Of a DNA stretch of 64,000 nucleotides, positions 8,103-18,461 are shown one piece after another. The notes under the pieces were generated by a model that worked only from the letters and a program-made list of their open reading frames with translations, was not told the origin of the DNA and ran no database searches. This stretch comes from Anaerofustis stercorihominis. GTDB lineage: Bacteria > Bacillota > Clostridia > Eubacteriales > Anaerofustaceae. Both the position numbers and the translations under genes were made by a program. Within the stretch, counting starts at the first letter, position 1. Each line of letters opens with the position of its first letter. The stretch covers positions 17,322 to 81,321 of the forward strand of contig NZ_JANJZK010000011.1 in NCBI RefSeq assembly GCF_024623185.1, written 5' to 3'.

Positions 8103-8544
8103 ATAAAGCCTCACTTTCAATAACTATATATTAATATAATGATATAAATAATTCAATTTAAAAATACTTACTTTTTAAAAGTAAATTTAAAGAGATGTCG
8201 TTACTTATGAAATTATAATTCTATTAATCGTGGGCTTCGGGGCACTACGCCTGCCTTCGGTAGATTCCGCGCCCCTTATTTTCACAAACTAATCAATTAT
8301 GATTATTTTTTATATTTTTTTATTTTTTTTGGAAAAAAGGTGTACATTTTGTCACAAATTATAATAAAAGTACAAAACCTGAAAAAAGACATAAATATTA
8401 CATATAGTTTAAATGTATGCATCATATTTCTGTCATTTCCTGTAAATTATTGATATAGATTAAGTATATCACATTTGTTACTAAAATTACACTTACAGTA
8501 TCAGTACAAAATATTGAAATATATTTAATTAAAGGGGTTATAAA
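8103..8544. other. 442-bp divergent intergenic region
   Basis: No gene is seen. It lies between the divergent HAD pair and the BspA-like gene. Apart from the GC-rich palindrome at 8239-8275 it is very AT-rich. I could not pick a single convincing promoter for either side. Confidence 0.6.
8239..8275 (+). repeat. REP-like palindromic intergenic repeat, copy 1
   Basis: A GC-rich island in AT-rich DNA. The outer arms GGGGC/GCCCC close a structure with an inner hairpin CTGCC-TTC-GGTAG. The conserved frame GGCACT-x-C-x-CCT ... ATTCCGCGCC recurs at 59858-59893 (same strand) and 59934-59970 (opposite strand). The inner hairpin varies in sequence between copies but keeps its pairing. Confidence 0.7.
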
Positions 8545-10272
8545 ATGAATAGAAGAAGAATAATGTTGAGTATTTTATTATCATGCTTGATGATATTGAC
8601 GACGCTGACGCCTGTATTTGCGGCTGATAGCAATAATATCAATGATAGTGATAGTAAAACAATCGGAGAAGTAAGCAAAAAGACAATGGCTGCGAGTGCA
8701 CGTTCGGTAGGTGATACCTTCGAGGATACTTTTGAGAAAGACGGGAAGACTTTTACGATCACATATGTAGTAACGGACGCTTCAGCGAATGAAGTATCTT
8801 TTGCATTAAAGAACGATCCTACGACGAATATCAAGGAGTTGAGCGGGATGTATGAGATACCTTCAAGCGTAACGTATAACGGTACTGAATATACTGTTAC
8901 GAGCATAGCTGATAATGCATTTTATAAGTGGAGTTTCAGTGAGCAGATTAATACAAAGTGTACATATATAATTATACCCGATACAATAATCAAAATAGGA
9001 GCCAATGCTTTTGAACAGAATACTAATTTAAAGAGTATATATATACCTGATTCTGTTACATCGATAGGCGAATCAGCATTTTCAGGTTGTTATAATGCCA
9101 AAAAATTAAGATTTTCCAGGAATCTTACCGCGCTCCCTGATTATGCATTTTTTAATATCAGGGTGGATAATCTTGTGATACCGGGCAATATAAAAACAAT
9201 AGGAAGCAATATGATAAGAAATGAGTGGTTAGAAAGCGTTAAAGTGCTGGAAGGGGTAGAATCCATAGCTTCTAAGTCTTTTATGAATTGGAATAATACA
9301 ACAAGAGAAGTTGAGCTTCCTGCAAGCCTGACGTCTTTAGATTCCGGTTTTATTGATAATCGTCTTAACAGTACAGATGCAAAGCTTACAATTCATTCAC
9401 CTTCTTTAAATATTGATTTTACTAAACCGCTGGCTTATGTTAACTCCGGTACGGTTTACGGACACAGCGGTTCTGCCGGTAGTCCGTCACAGGTAAAACA
9501 AAATTTTGATGCTAATCAATTTTCTTACAGCGGAGTCAGTTTTTCTACTGAGGGAGTATGTCACAGTAATAATGTTAAGTCAAGGACCGAGCCTACCTGC
9601 GGGGAAGACGGCAGCGTTACGTATGAAGCAGGGACTTGTGACTGCGGGAATACGAATGTACCGGAAACTACCATAGCCCTCTCTGCTACAGGACTTCATG
9701 ACTGCAGCTGGAAGATTACCAAAGAACCTACCTGTACAGCCAAAGGCACTAAGGTTTTTAAATGTGATACTTGCGGAGATGTATTTATTGAGCCTATCGA
9801 GATTCCTGCAACTGGAGTACATGATTATAGTGTAGAAGTGACAGAAAAAGCTGCAAGCTGTACTGAAAATGGCTTGAAATATATGAAATGTAAATACTGT
9901 GATTTAAAGGATGACAGTTCGGAGAAAAATATACCTGCTTTGGGACATAAATTTAATAAAGAAGTGATAGATGAAAAGGCTACATATGAAAAAGAAGGAA
10001 AGAAGCATATGGAATGTAGTGTGTGCGGAGCGAAAGATGAAAGTTCCCATGTATCAATTTCAAAGCTTATAAAACAGGGAACAGAAGGAAAAGATAAAGA
10101 CTCTGTATCTGATGGAAGCACTGTAACGAAGACAACCGAGACAAACAGCAAAACAAAAATAGATACCCCGGATACTTCCGACAGCTCAAACGCTATATTT
10201 TATGGCTTGATAGCTATAATTGCAATAGCAGGAGTTGGAGGGACTATCTTTAAAATAAAAAGGGTAAGTTAA
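8545..10272 (+). CDS. BspA-type leucine-rich-repeat surface protein
   Basis: A 575-aa secreted protein. A Sec signal peptide (residues 1-28, ending VFAAD) is followed by BspA/LRR_5 repeats (about 95-310), recognisable by units such as ANAFEQNTNLKSIYIPDSV and TSIGESAFSGC. From about 335 to 510 there are four cysteine-rich repeats of the type EPTC...G...C..CG. The C-terminus has DTPDTSD, a hydrophobic segment and KIKRVS, which looks like a variant sortase signal of the clostridial (S/P)PxTG type or a plain membrane anchor. BspA-like proteins bind host matrix or other microbes. AAGGGG precedes the ATG. Transcribed alone and followed by a terminator. Confidence 0.85.
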   Translation: MNRRRIMLSILLSCLMILTTLTPVFAADSNNINDSDSKTIGEVSKKTMAASARSVGDTFEDTFEKDGKTFTITYVVTDASANEVSFALKNDPTTNIKELSGMYEIPSSVTYNGTEYTVTSIADNAFYKWSFSEQINTKCTYIIIPDTIIKIGANAFEQNTNLKSIYIPDSVTSIGESAFSGCYNAKKLRFSRNLTALPDYAFFNIRVDNLVIPGNIKTIGSNMIRNEWLESVKVLEGVESIASKSFMNWNNTTREVELPASLTSLDSGFIDNRLNSTDAKLTIHSPSLNIDFTKPLAYVNSGTVYGHSGSAGSPSQVKQNFDANQFSYSGVSFSTEGVCHSNNVKSRTEPTCGEDGSVTYEAGTCDCGNTNVPETTIALSATGLHDCSWKITKEPTCTAKGTKVFKCDTCGDVFIEPIEIPATGVHDYSVEVTEKAASCTENGLKYMKCKYCDLKDDSSEKNIPALGHKFNKEVIDEKATYEKEGKKHMECSVCGAKDESSHVSISKLIKQGTEGKDKDSVSDGSTVTKTTETNSKTKIDTPDTSDSSNAIFYGLIAIIAIAGVGGTIFKIKRVS

Positions 10273-10291
10273 TTTAAAACGCCAAACCGAG

Positions 10292-10319
10292 AAAGCACCT
10301 CCCCCGATGGGGCTTTTTT
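10292..10319 (+). terminator. Terminator after the BspA-like gene
   Basis: CCCC-CGAT-GGGG core with flanking AGC/GCT and six T. Confidence 0.7.
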
Positions 10320-10365
10320 GGATTAAGATTAATATTTGAGCTTAAAATTTATATTTATTTCGGTT

Positions 10366-10404
10366 TAAAATAAGGGATCCTAAAAATGAATAATTAGTAT
10401 CCCT
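10366..10404 (-). terminator. Terminator after the glucosaminidase gene
   Basis: AGGGATCCTAA ... TTAGTATCCCT inverted repeat (10373-10404). On the minus strand it is followed by TTATTTTAAA. Confidence 0.6.
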
Positions 10405-10421
10405 AAATTTAAAACAATAAA

Positions 10422-11270
10422 CTATTTCTTTCTGGATTTATTATATTTTTTATCTTTCTGCTCACTTTTATTGATTTTATGAAGTATCAATAACATCAGG
10501 TATATCAATAAGACATTAAATCCCACAGATAAAGTAGTATTTACCACTTGATCTTTTTTTTCTCTTTTTAAAATAATTTTTTCATCATTATCTTTTGAAT
10601 TATCCTTACTCTCCTCTTTTACTTTTGTCCCTATTTTTTTTATCTTGTTTAAATGAGTCAATATTTTTTTACCATATCCTTTTCCCGGATATGCCCAGCC
10701 TTTTTTATATGGATTATCCGAATAACCCAAATATTCGACATACATAGCTTTTCCCCTCAGAGAATCATTCCATCTCGGGTCTACGCATTTTCCCTTTAGA
10801 GGCTCTTTAGAAGCATAGCATTTAAGATGCTGGACGACTGCTCTTATACCTATCGTCATTGTTTTGAATTTAGCACCTTTAACACCGCCTCCGGTCGTTC
10901 CGAGCCCCGCAAAATTATTTTGTTCTTTTGTTACATCTCCTCCGTAATTTAAACATCCGGTTTCGTGCATCATTACACAAAATGTGATATCAGGTCTAAC
11001 ACCTTCTTTTTTTGCTTCTTTGATCGTTGTTTTGACGAAGCTTAAAGCATACTTTTTTGTGATCGTATTTTTGGTGTTCGGTTTATTGTTTTTTATTAAA
11101 TATGTATACATTTGTTCAGCTGTACAAGCGGAGTTTTCACCCATTATTTTCGTAAGTTTTTTTTCGTCCTTTCCATTTACTAACGACGGAAAACATGGTA
11201 ATATTAATAACGTTATAATAATAGATATAATAAATAAGCGAAAATTATTAATTTTTTGTGAATAATTCAT
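10422..11270 (-). CDS. Membrane-anchored glucosaminidase-type peptidoglycan hydrolase
   Basis: A 282-aa protein. A signal peptide or N-terminal anchor (residues 8-32) precedes a glucosaminidase domain (about 65-215). The catalytic glutamate is probably in CVMMHETGCLNYGG, with the NNFAGLGTTGGG and YVEYLGYSDNPYKKGWAYPG segments of the LytG/FlgJ-like fold. A charged linker leads to a second hydrophobic segment near the C-terminus (about 243-262) and a basic tail. It should cleave the glycan strand of peptidoglycan outside the membrane. GAGG precedes the ATG. It is divergent from the penicillin-binding protein gene, so wall synthesis and wall cutting share one intergenic region. Confidence 0.85.
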   Translation of the reverse strand: MNYSQKINNFRLFIISIIITLLILPCFPSLVNGKDEKKLTKIMGENSACTAEQMYTYLIKNNKPNTKNTITKKYALSFVKTTIKEAKKEGVRPDITFCVMMHETGCLNYGGDVTKEQNNFAGLGTTGGGVKGAKFKTMTIGIRAVVQHLKCYASKEPLKGKCVDPRWNDSLRGKAMYVEYLGYSDNPYKKGWAYPGKGYGKKILTHLNKIKKIGTKVKEESKDNSKDNDEKIILKREKKDQVVNTTLSVGFNVLLIYLMLLILHKINKSEQKDKKYNKSRKK

Positions 11271-11388
11271 GAAAAGCCTCTTTTTTTACATTTTTTATAC
11301 TATTATTATTATAAATTAAAAAAAACAGTTTTTTTGTAAATTTTAATATAAATAAAATAAAAATATTATTGTAACGGAAGGTAGTACA

Positions 11389-13578
11389 TTGAAAAAGTCT
11401 TTAACAAAAATATTAGGGATATTATTAATAGGAATTATTTTAGCCGGTGCTACATTATTTATGTATGTATCTCTTACATTACCGGATATTTCCGGATATA
11501 CATATTCGCCTAAGCTGAAAACTCAGATCTTAACCAGCGATAAGAAGTTGGTAGGTGAGATTTATGATGAAAATAGGACACTTGTATCTATAGATGATAT
11601 GCCGGAAGATTTGGTTCATGCCGTGGTTGCAATAGAAGACAGAAGATTTTATAAACATCACGGATTTGACCTTAAAGGGATATTCAGAGCAATTGCGGTA
11701 AACCTTAAGGGAGACGGCATTCATGAAGGTGCATCAACCATAACTCAGCAAGTTGTAAGAAGGCTATTCTTATCGGATGAGCGTACATATACAAGAAAGA
11801 TAAAAGAAATTCTCCTTGCCGTTAAATTTGAGCAGGAATTCAGTAAAGATGAGATAGTAGAGATTTATTTAAATGATGTATTCATGGGACAGGGAACTTA
11901 CGGTGTAGAAGAAGCTTCAAAGAGATTTTTCGGAAAGCATGTAAAAGACTTGACTCTTGAGGAATGTGCACTCCTCGCAGGTATACCTCAGGCCCCTACA
12001 GTATATAATCCAACTACCAAGACAGGATATAAGCAGTCTAAAATCAGAAAAGAAGAAGTTTTGGATGCTATGGAGGACAGCAGATATATAACTCATGAAG
12101 AAAATGAAAAGGCAAAAGCCGTTAAAATATCTATCAGAAAAAGTGATTCTCAAAAGAACTTTAACGGAAGAACAAGGAAAGGCTGCGGTGCTTATTCACA
12201 AAGAGTATTAAGCGAAGCTCAAAATGTTCTTGTAAACAGTTTTACAAATAAAAATCAAATGAGTAAGAAAAAGGCTCAGGAAAAAGTTGAACAAATGATA
12301 AATCAGGACGGTATAAAAATTTATTGTTCTCTTAATATGAGTCTTCAAACTGCAGGGGTAAAGAGTGTAGATAGTTTTATGTCTGCTTACGGACTCAAAG
12401 ACAGTGCGGATATGGCTTTTGTAACTGTAGACGGCTCGAACGGGAAAGTTCTTGCCTATTATGGAGGATCATCTTCAATAGATATGGCAAATACACCTCG
12501 TCAGCCCGGAAGTACGATAAAACCACTATATGTATCTAAATATTTGGAGCAACCTGACAAGACCATATATTCAACCGTTCAGGACGGGCCGATAAACCTT
12601 TACGGATATTCTCCTAAAAATTACGGAAATAAATATTACGGAAGAGTAACTATACAAAAGGCAATAACAAATTCACTAAACACTGCTTGTTTAAGATTAT
12701 ACGATGAACTCGGTGTTAAAGAAAACGGGGACCTTGCAGGATATGATGCGGTAAAAGAATTTGGATTTTCAACGCTTGTAGATGTTAAAGACGATCCGGT
12801 ATATAACGATAACAACTATGCATTCGCACTTGGCGGACTTACTTATGGATTTAAGCCTTTGGAACTTGCCAATGCCTATTCTGCTTTTGCAAATGACGGA
12901 GAAAAGTATCCTTATTATTTTGTTGATAAAATCACTACCAAGGACGGAAAAGTACTATATGAAAGAGAACCTTCAACTTCAAAGAGGATAAGAACAAGTG
13001 AAGCAAATTCCGCAATAGTTGAATGTATGAAAGGCGTTGTTAGATATGGTACTGGTTCACTTGCGCAGACTCAGTACGAAACTTTTGGTAAGACAGGTAC
13101 CACACATGATAATAAAGACTTCTGGTTCTGCGGTGTGACTGGAAACCTTGCTACAAGTATTTGGGTCGGAACTCCATCCAATAAAATATTATATGGAATA
13201 AGTTCATCCGGTGTTGCTTCCTTCTATAACAGGTATGTAAACAATACTGATAAAATAGATGATTTTGGCAAAATTGCGAATGTAAATACTAATAATACTT
13301 CGGATAAAAAAGTTGAGTATAAAAATATATTAGTTGTAAAAGATAATATAGATGTAACAAATAGAGAATATTTTACAAGGCTTGAAGTTGAAACTGTTTC
13401 TGTTCCCGAAGAAGATGTAAGCAAATACTCAGACAGAATGGTTACCAAAGCAACCGTTGATGCTTCAACAGGACTTTTATTCAATAAAGAGAAATGTGAT
13501 AAAGAAAACAAGGAAATAAGATATTATATCAGCGGAAAAGAACCTAAACAGTTGTGTAACAAACTTCATATATTTTAA
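11389..13578 (+). CDS. Class A penicillin-binding protein (PBP1A type)
   Basis: A 729-aa bifunctional murein synthase. An N-terminal membrane anchor (residues 7-29) is followed by a GT51 glycosyltransferase domain with the catalytic EDRRFYKHHG (about residue 83) and the GASTITQQ motif (about 116-123). The transpeptidase domain has the active-site PGSTIKP (about 373-379), the NSLN motif and the FGKTGTT box (about 566-572). It polymerises and crosslinks peptidoglycan on the outer face of the membrane. The start is TTG with GGAAGG 7 nt upstream. ligA follows after 9 nt. A TonB-like or PASTA extension is absent. Confidence 0.93.
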   Translation: MKKSLTKILGILLIGIILAGATLFMYVSLTLPDISGYTYSPKLKTQILTSDKKLVGEIYDENRTLVSIDDMPEDLVHAVVAIEDRRFYKHHGFDLKGIFRAIAVNLKGDGIHEGASTITQQVVRRLFLSDERTYTRKIKEILLAVKFEQEFSKDEIVEIYLNDVFMGQGTYGVEEASKRFFGKHVKDLTLEECALLAGIPQAPTVYNPTTKTGYKQSKIRKEEVLDAMEDSRYITHEENEKAKAVKISIRKSDSQKNFNGRTRKGCGAYSQRVLSEAQNVLVNSFTNKNQMSKKKAQEKVEQMINQDGIKIYCSLNMSLQTAGVKSVDSFMSAYGLKDSADMAFVTVDGSNGKVLAYYGGSSSIDMANTPRQPGSTIKPLYVSKYLEQPDKTIYSTVQDGPINLYGYSPKNYGNKYYGRVTIQKAITNSLNTACLRLYDELGVKENGDLAGYDAVKEFGFSTLVDVKDDPVYNDNNYAFALGGLTYGFKPLELANAYSAFANDGEKYPYYFVDKITTKDGKVLYEREPSTSKRIRTSEANSAIVECMKGVVRYGTGSLAQTQYETFGKTGTTHDNKDFWFCGVTGNLATSIWVGTPSNKILYGISSSGVASFYNRYVNNTDKIDDFGKIANVNTNNTSDKKVEYKNILVVKDNIDVTNREYFTRLEVETVSVPEEDVSKYSDRMVTKATVDASTGLLFNKEKCDKENKEIRYYISGKEPKQLCNKLHIF

Positions 13579-15567
<1,989 letters not shown>

Positions 15568-15570
15568 ATA

Positions 15571-15606
15571 AAGTCTCTTACTAATCTAGTAAGAGACTTT
15601 TATTTT
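15571..15606 (+). terminator. Terminator after ligA
   Basis: A 13-bp perfect stem AAGTCTCTTACTA-ATC-TAGTAAGAGACTT followed by TTATTTT. Confidence 0.9.
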
Positions 15607-15673
15607 GTATTTACTGGAATTTAATATAAAAAAATACTATAATAAGTCTATATTTGTATAAAAAGAGGGCATT

Positions 15674-16438
15674 ATGGATTTTAGATATTTTTTTGTCTCC
15701 CCGGATAGCGGAGGCTATGTACCGGAGGAACTTACATGGAGATTATTTGATATAGGTCATTTATTAACACTTCTTTGTGTAGGTTTTGTGGTTATATATA
15801 TGTGTAAAAAATTTTCTTTATGGGACATAAAAAAGCAAGATAGTTTTATAAAAAAGATTGCGGTTTTTATGCTCATGCAAGAAATATTTAAAAATATAGT
15901 TCATTATTTGACGGGAGTCTTGATTTACGAAGATATACCGCTTCATTTATGTAGGTTTTCCATATTTATGACATTGTGGTATGCCTTTAAGTCCAATAAG
16001 TTGAATAAAGAATATTTATATGCTTTTTCTCTTCCTGCTTCGGTTGCTGCACTTATGTTTGCCGATTGGACCAAGTTTGCTAGGATATCTTTTACAAATA
16101 TAGATTCTACCATATTTCATATGCTGCTTCTTATGGTACCGATGTTACTGATATACTCCGGCAGATTAAAGCCCAATTATAAATATTTAAATAGTTGTAT
16201 AATGTTTATGTTTCCTGTCGGACTTATAGTATTTAGAATTAATAAAATCATTGGAACTAATTTTATGTTTTTAAATACTCCCTCTCCCGGTTCTCCTCTA
16301 GTACTTCTCGAAAATTTGTTTGGAAGTCCGGGGTATATATTTGCGGGTATATGCTTAATTTTTATCATATGGATATCAATGTATTTGCCTTGGGAAATCA
16401 AATATAAGAAAGAAAGTGAAATTGAGCAGTTAGCTTAA
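15674..16438 (+). CDS. TIGR02206-family integral membrane protein (YwaF-like), copy 1
   Basis: A 254-aa protein with about six or seven hydrophobic helices. The family signature is the segment around IPLHLCRFSIFMTLWYAFK (about residues 90-108) and the C-terminal ISMYLPWEIKYKKE. No function is established for the family. GAGGG lies 4 nt before the ATG. A near-duplicate follows directly, and the two share the pattern xPLHLC-FSIF-T-WYAFK, xxLNxEYLYA and TNFMFLN-PS-GSPLV, so they arose by tandem duplication. Confidence 0.8.
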   Translation: MDFRYFFVSPDSGGYVPEELTWRLFDIGHLLTLLCVGFVVIYMCKKFSLWDIKKQDSFIKKIAVFMLMQEIFKNIVHYLTGVLIYEDIPLHLCRFSIFMTLWYAFKSNKLNKEYLYAFSLPASVAALMFADWTKFARISFTNIDSTIFHMLLLMVPMLLIYSGRLKPNYKYLNSCIMFMFPVGLIVFRINKIIGTNFMFLNTPSPGSPLVLLENLFGSPGYIFAGICLIFIIWISMYLPWEIKYKKESEIEQLA

Positions 16439-16457
16439 AATAAAGTGAGGAATGATC

Positions 16458-17216
16458 ATGACTTTAAAATATTTTTTTGCAAATCCAAATATAGTTCCTT
16501 CATCATTAAAATGGCATGCTTATGGTATGGAACATCTGATTTTACTGTTTATTATATTTGTTTTTAATATATTTATGTGTAAGAAATTCGTTAAATTAAG
16601 TGTAGAACAGCAAAATAAGCTCTTAAAATTTTTTGCCATACTTATTGTTTTTCAGGAAATATTAAAGGATATCCTTCATTATTATGCAGGCACCTTAAAT
16701 TTAGAACATTTGCCTCTTCATTTGTGCGGGATATCAATATTTATAACTTTTTGGTATGCGTTTAAACCCGGTAAAGTAAGTGGTGAATATTTATATGCAT
16801 TGTCTTTTCCCGGAGCTTTGGCGGCATTATTGTTTCCGAACTGGACTGAGTATCCGATGATGCATTTTTCAAATATAAATTCTTTTACTATACATACGTG
16901 GCTGGTTGTATTTGTTACGATGCTTTTATACAGCGGCAGATTGAAACCTGATTTTAGGAATTTACCAAAGACGTCTTTACTTATAGGTATCCTTGCTGTA
17001 CCTATATATTTTATAAATAAATTATGGGATACGAACTTTATGTTCTTAAATGGACCGTCCAAAGGGTCTCCGTTGGTATTTTTATATGATATCTTTGGCG
17101 GAGGTTATTTAATAGCTTTGATTGTTTTAGTACTGAGTGCTTGGCTGTTGATGTATCTGCCTTGGGAAGTGATTTACAGGAAAAAAGCTAATAGAGAAAG
17201 TGAGCAGATAGCTTAA
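16458..17216 (+). CDS. TIGR02206-family integral membrane protein (YwaF-like), copy 2
   Basis: A 252-aa paralogue of the preceding gene with the same helix pattern: EHLPLHLCGISIFITFWYAF, DTNFMFLNGPSKGSPLV and a C-terminal LLMYLPWEVIYRKK. The ATG at 16458 is chosen because GAGG is 7 nt upstream; an ATG at 16452 would be one base from it. The histidine-cysteine pair in PLHLC and the C-terminal tryptophan-glutamate pair are conserved in both copies, which suggests a shared ligand or substrate site. The function is unknown. Confidence 0.8.
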   Translation: MTLKYFFANPNIVPSSLKWHAYGMEHLILLFIIFVFNIFMCKKFVKLSVEQQNKLLKFFAILIVFQEILKDILHYYAGTLNLEHLPLHLCGISIFITFWYAFKPGKVSGEYLYALSFPGALAALLFPNWTEYPMMHFSNINSFTIHTWLVVFVTMLLYSGRLKPDFRNLPKTSLLIGILAVPIYFINKLWDTNFMFLNGPSKGSPLVFLYDIFGGGYLIALIVLVLSAWLLMYLPWEVIYRKKANRESEQIA

Positions 17217-17242
17217 AAGGATAGACTTTAGTCTATCCTTTT
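17215..17242. terminator. Bidirectional terminator
   Basis: AAAAGGATAGAC-TTTA-GTCTATCCTTTT between convergent genes. Confidence 0.88.
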
Positions 17243-18216
17243 ATTTTAACTTCATTTTTTAATTCTTTTCTATCATAAAAATCATCTAAGTTTTGTATTG
17301 TAGTTTTTGCGATATTTTTCAAAGCCTCATCTGTCAGAAAAGCTTGATGAGATGTGAGTATAACATTTGGCATTGAAACTAAAGCCGATAGTTTATCATC
17401 TCTTTTGATTAGATCTGATTTATCTTCGTAAAAGAAATCTTTCTCACCTTCATATACATCGAGGCAAGCTCCTCCTATAAAGCCATTTTTAAGAGCACTT
17501 ATTAATGAATCAGTTTCAATTAATTCTCCTCTTGAAGTATTTATTATATAAACTCCTTTTTTCATTTTTCTTATATTTTCTTCATTTATTAGATATTTTG
17601 TATCTTCGGTTAAAGGACAGTGAAGAGAAATTATATCACTGGTATTTAAAAGAGTGTTTAAATCGACATATTGTATATCACTATCTTTTTTGGGATATAG
17701 ATCGTATGCAATCACATTCATTTTAAAACCTTTGCATATATCTATAAGTTCTTCTCCGATTTTCCCCGTTCCGATTATGCCTATTGTCTTTCCCTTTAAA
17801 TCAAATCCAACCATACCGTTTAGACTAAAATTATAATCTCTTGTTTTGGTATATGCTTTGTGTATTTTTCTGTTTAGAGTTAAAAACATGCCTATTGCAT
17901 ATTCAGCTACTGAGCTTGGAGAATATGAAGGAACGTTCAGTACTTTTATTTTATCTTTTGTCGCATTTAAATCGACATGATTATATCCGGCACATCTTAA
18001 TGCTATTACTTTAATTCCCAAGTCATATAAAACATCAATAGTATCCTTATCCAAATTGTCATTTACAAAAGAAATTATGCCGCTGGAACCCGAAGCTAAA
18101 ATAGCAGAGTTTTTGTTAAGTCTGCTCTCATAAAATTCTATTTCATAATTTTTGTTGTAATAATCAAACCATTTTCTATCATAAGATTTCGTATTAAAAA
18201 AACATATCTTTTCCAT
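17233..18216 (-). CDS. D-lactate dehydrogenase (2-hydroxyacid dehydrogenase family)
   Basis: A 327-aa NAD-dependent enzyme most like fermentative D-lactate dehydrogenases, which reduce pyruvate to D-lactate. The Rossmann motif is GIIGTGKIGEE (about residues 145-155). Catalytic residues are the arginine in INTSRGELIE (about 233), the glutamate in DVYEGEKDFFYED and the histidine in LTSHQAFLT (about 295). The DVYEGEKDFFYEDKSD segment favours D-lactate dehydrogenase over glycerate or phosphoglycerate dehydrogenases. Single gene, convergent with the TIGR02206 pair. Redox control is likely but no Rex site was identified. Confidence 0.85.
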   Translation of the reverse strand: MEKICFFNTKSYDRKWFDYYNKNYEIEFYESRLNKNSAILASGSSGIISFVNDNLDKDTIDVLYDLGIKVIALRCAGYNHVDLNATKDKIKVLNVPSYSPSSVAEYAIGMFLTLNRKIHKAYTKTRDYNFSLNGMVGFDLKGKTIGIIGTGKIGEELIDICKGFKMNVIAYDLYPKKDSDIQYVDLNTLLNTSDIISLHCPLTEDTKYLINEENIRKMKKGVYIINTSRGELIETDSLISALKNGFIGGACLDVYEGEKDFFYEDKSDLIKRDDKLSALVSMPNVILTSHQAFLTDEALKNIAKTTIQNLDDFYDRKELKNEVKIKG

Positions 18217-18352
18217 ATATGTATTTTTCTCAGAATTTTCATTTATATTCTTTTTAATTTTAAGTCTAAAATACGAGTATATATTTATAATTCATAACAG
18301 GAAAAATTCTTAATTACTTATATTATTTCCCAAGTCAAGTAAAATCAATAAA

Positions 18353-18409
18353 ACACAATATATTGTGTTTTTTGTGCTTGACAATATTATATACCACAAT
18401 ATATAATTG
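18353..18409 (+). promoter_or_regulatory. nrd promoter with two NrdR boxes
   Basis: The first box ACACAATATATTGTGT (18353-18368) is a perfect palindromic NrdR box. A second, weaker box (18394-18409, CCACAATATATAATTG) matches 11 of 16 positions and starts 41 bp later, close to four helical turns. The promoter TTGACA (18378-18383), 18 bp, TATAAT (18402-18407) lies between and inside them. NrdR is known to repress nrd operons when dATP is plentiful, so this operon should follow that rule. The nrdR gene itself is not in the window. Confidence 0.88.
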
Positions 18410-18461
18410 TTAACGTAGCCTTGATGAGGCAGTTGAACCGATTAGAAAATATAGGAGAATA

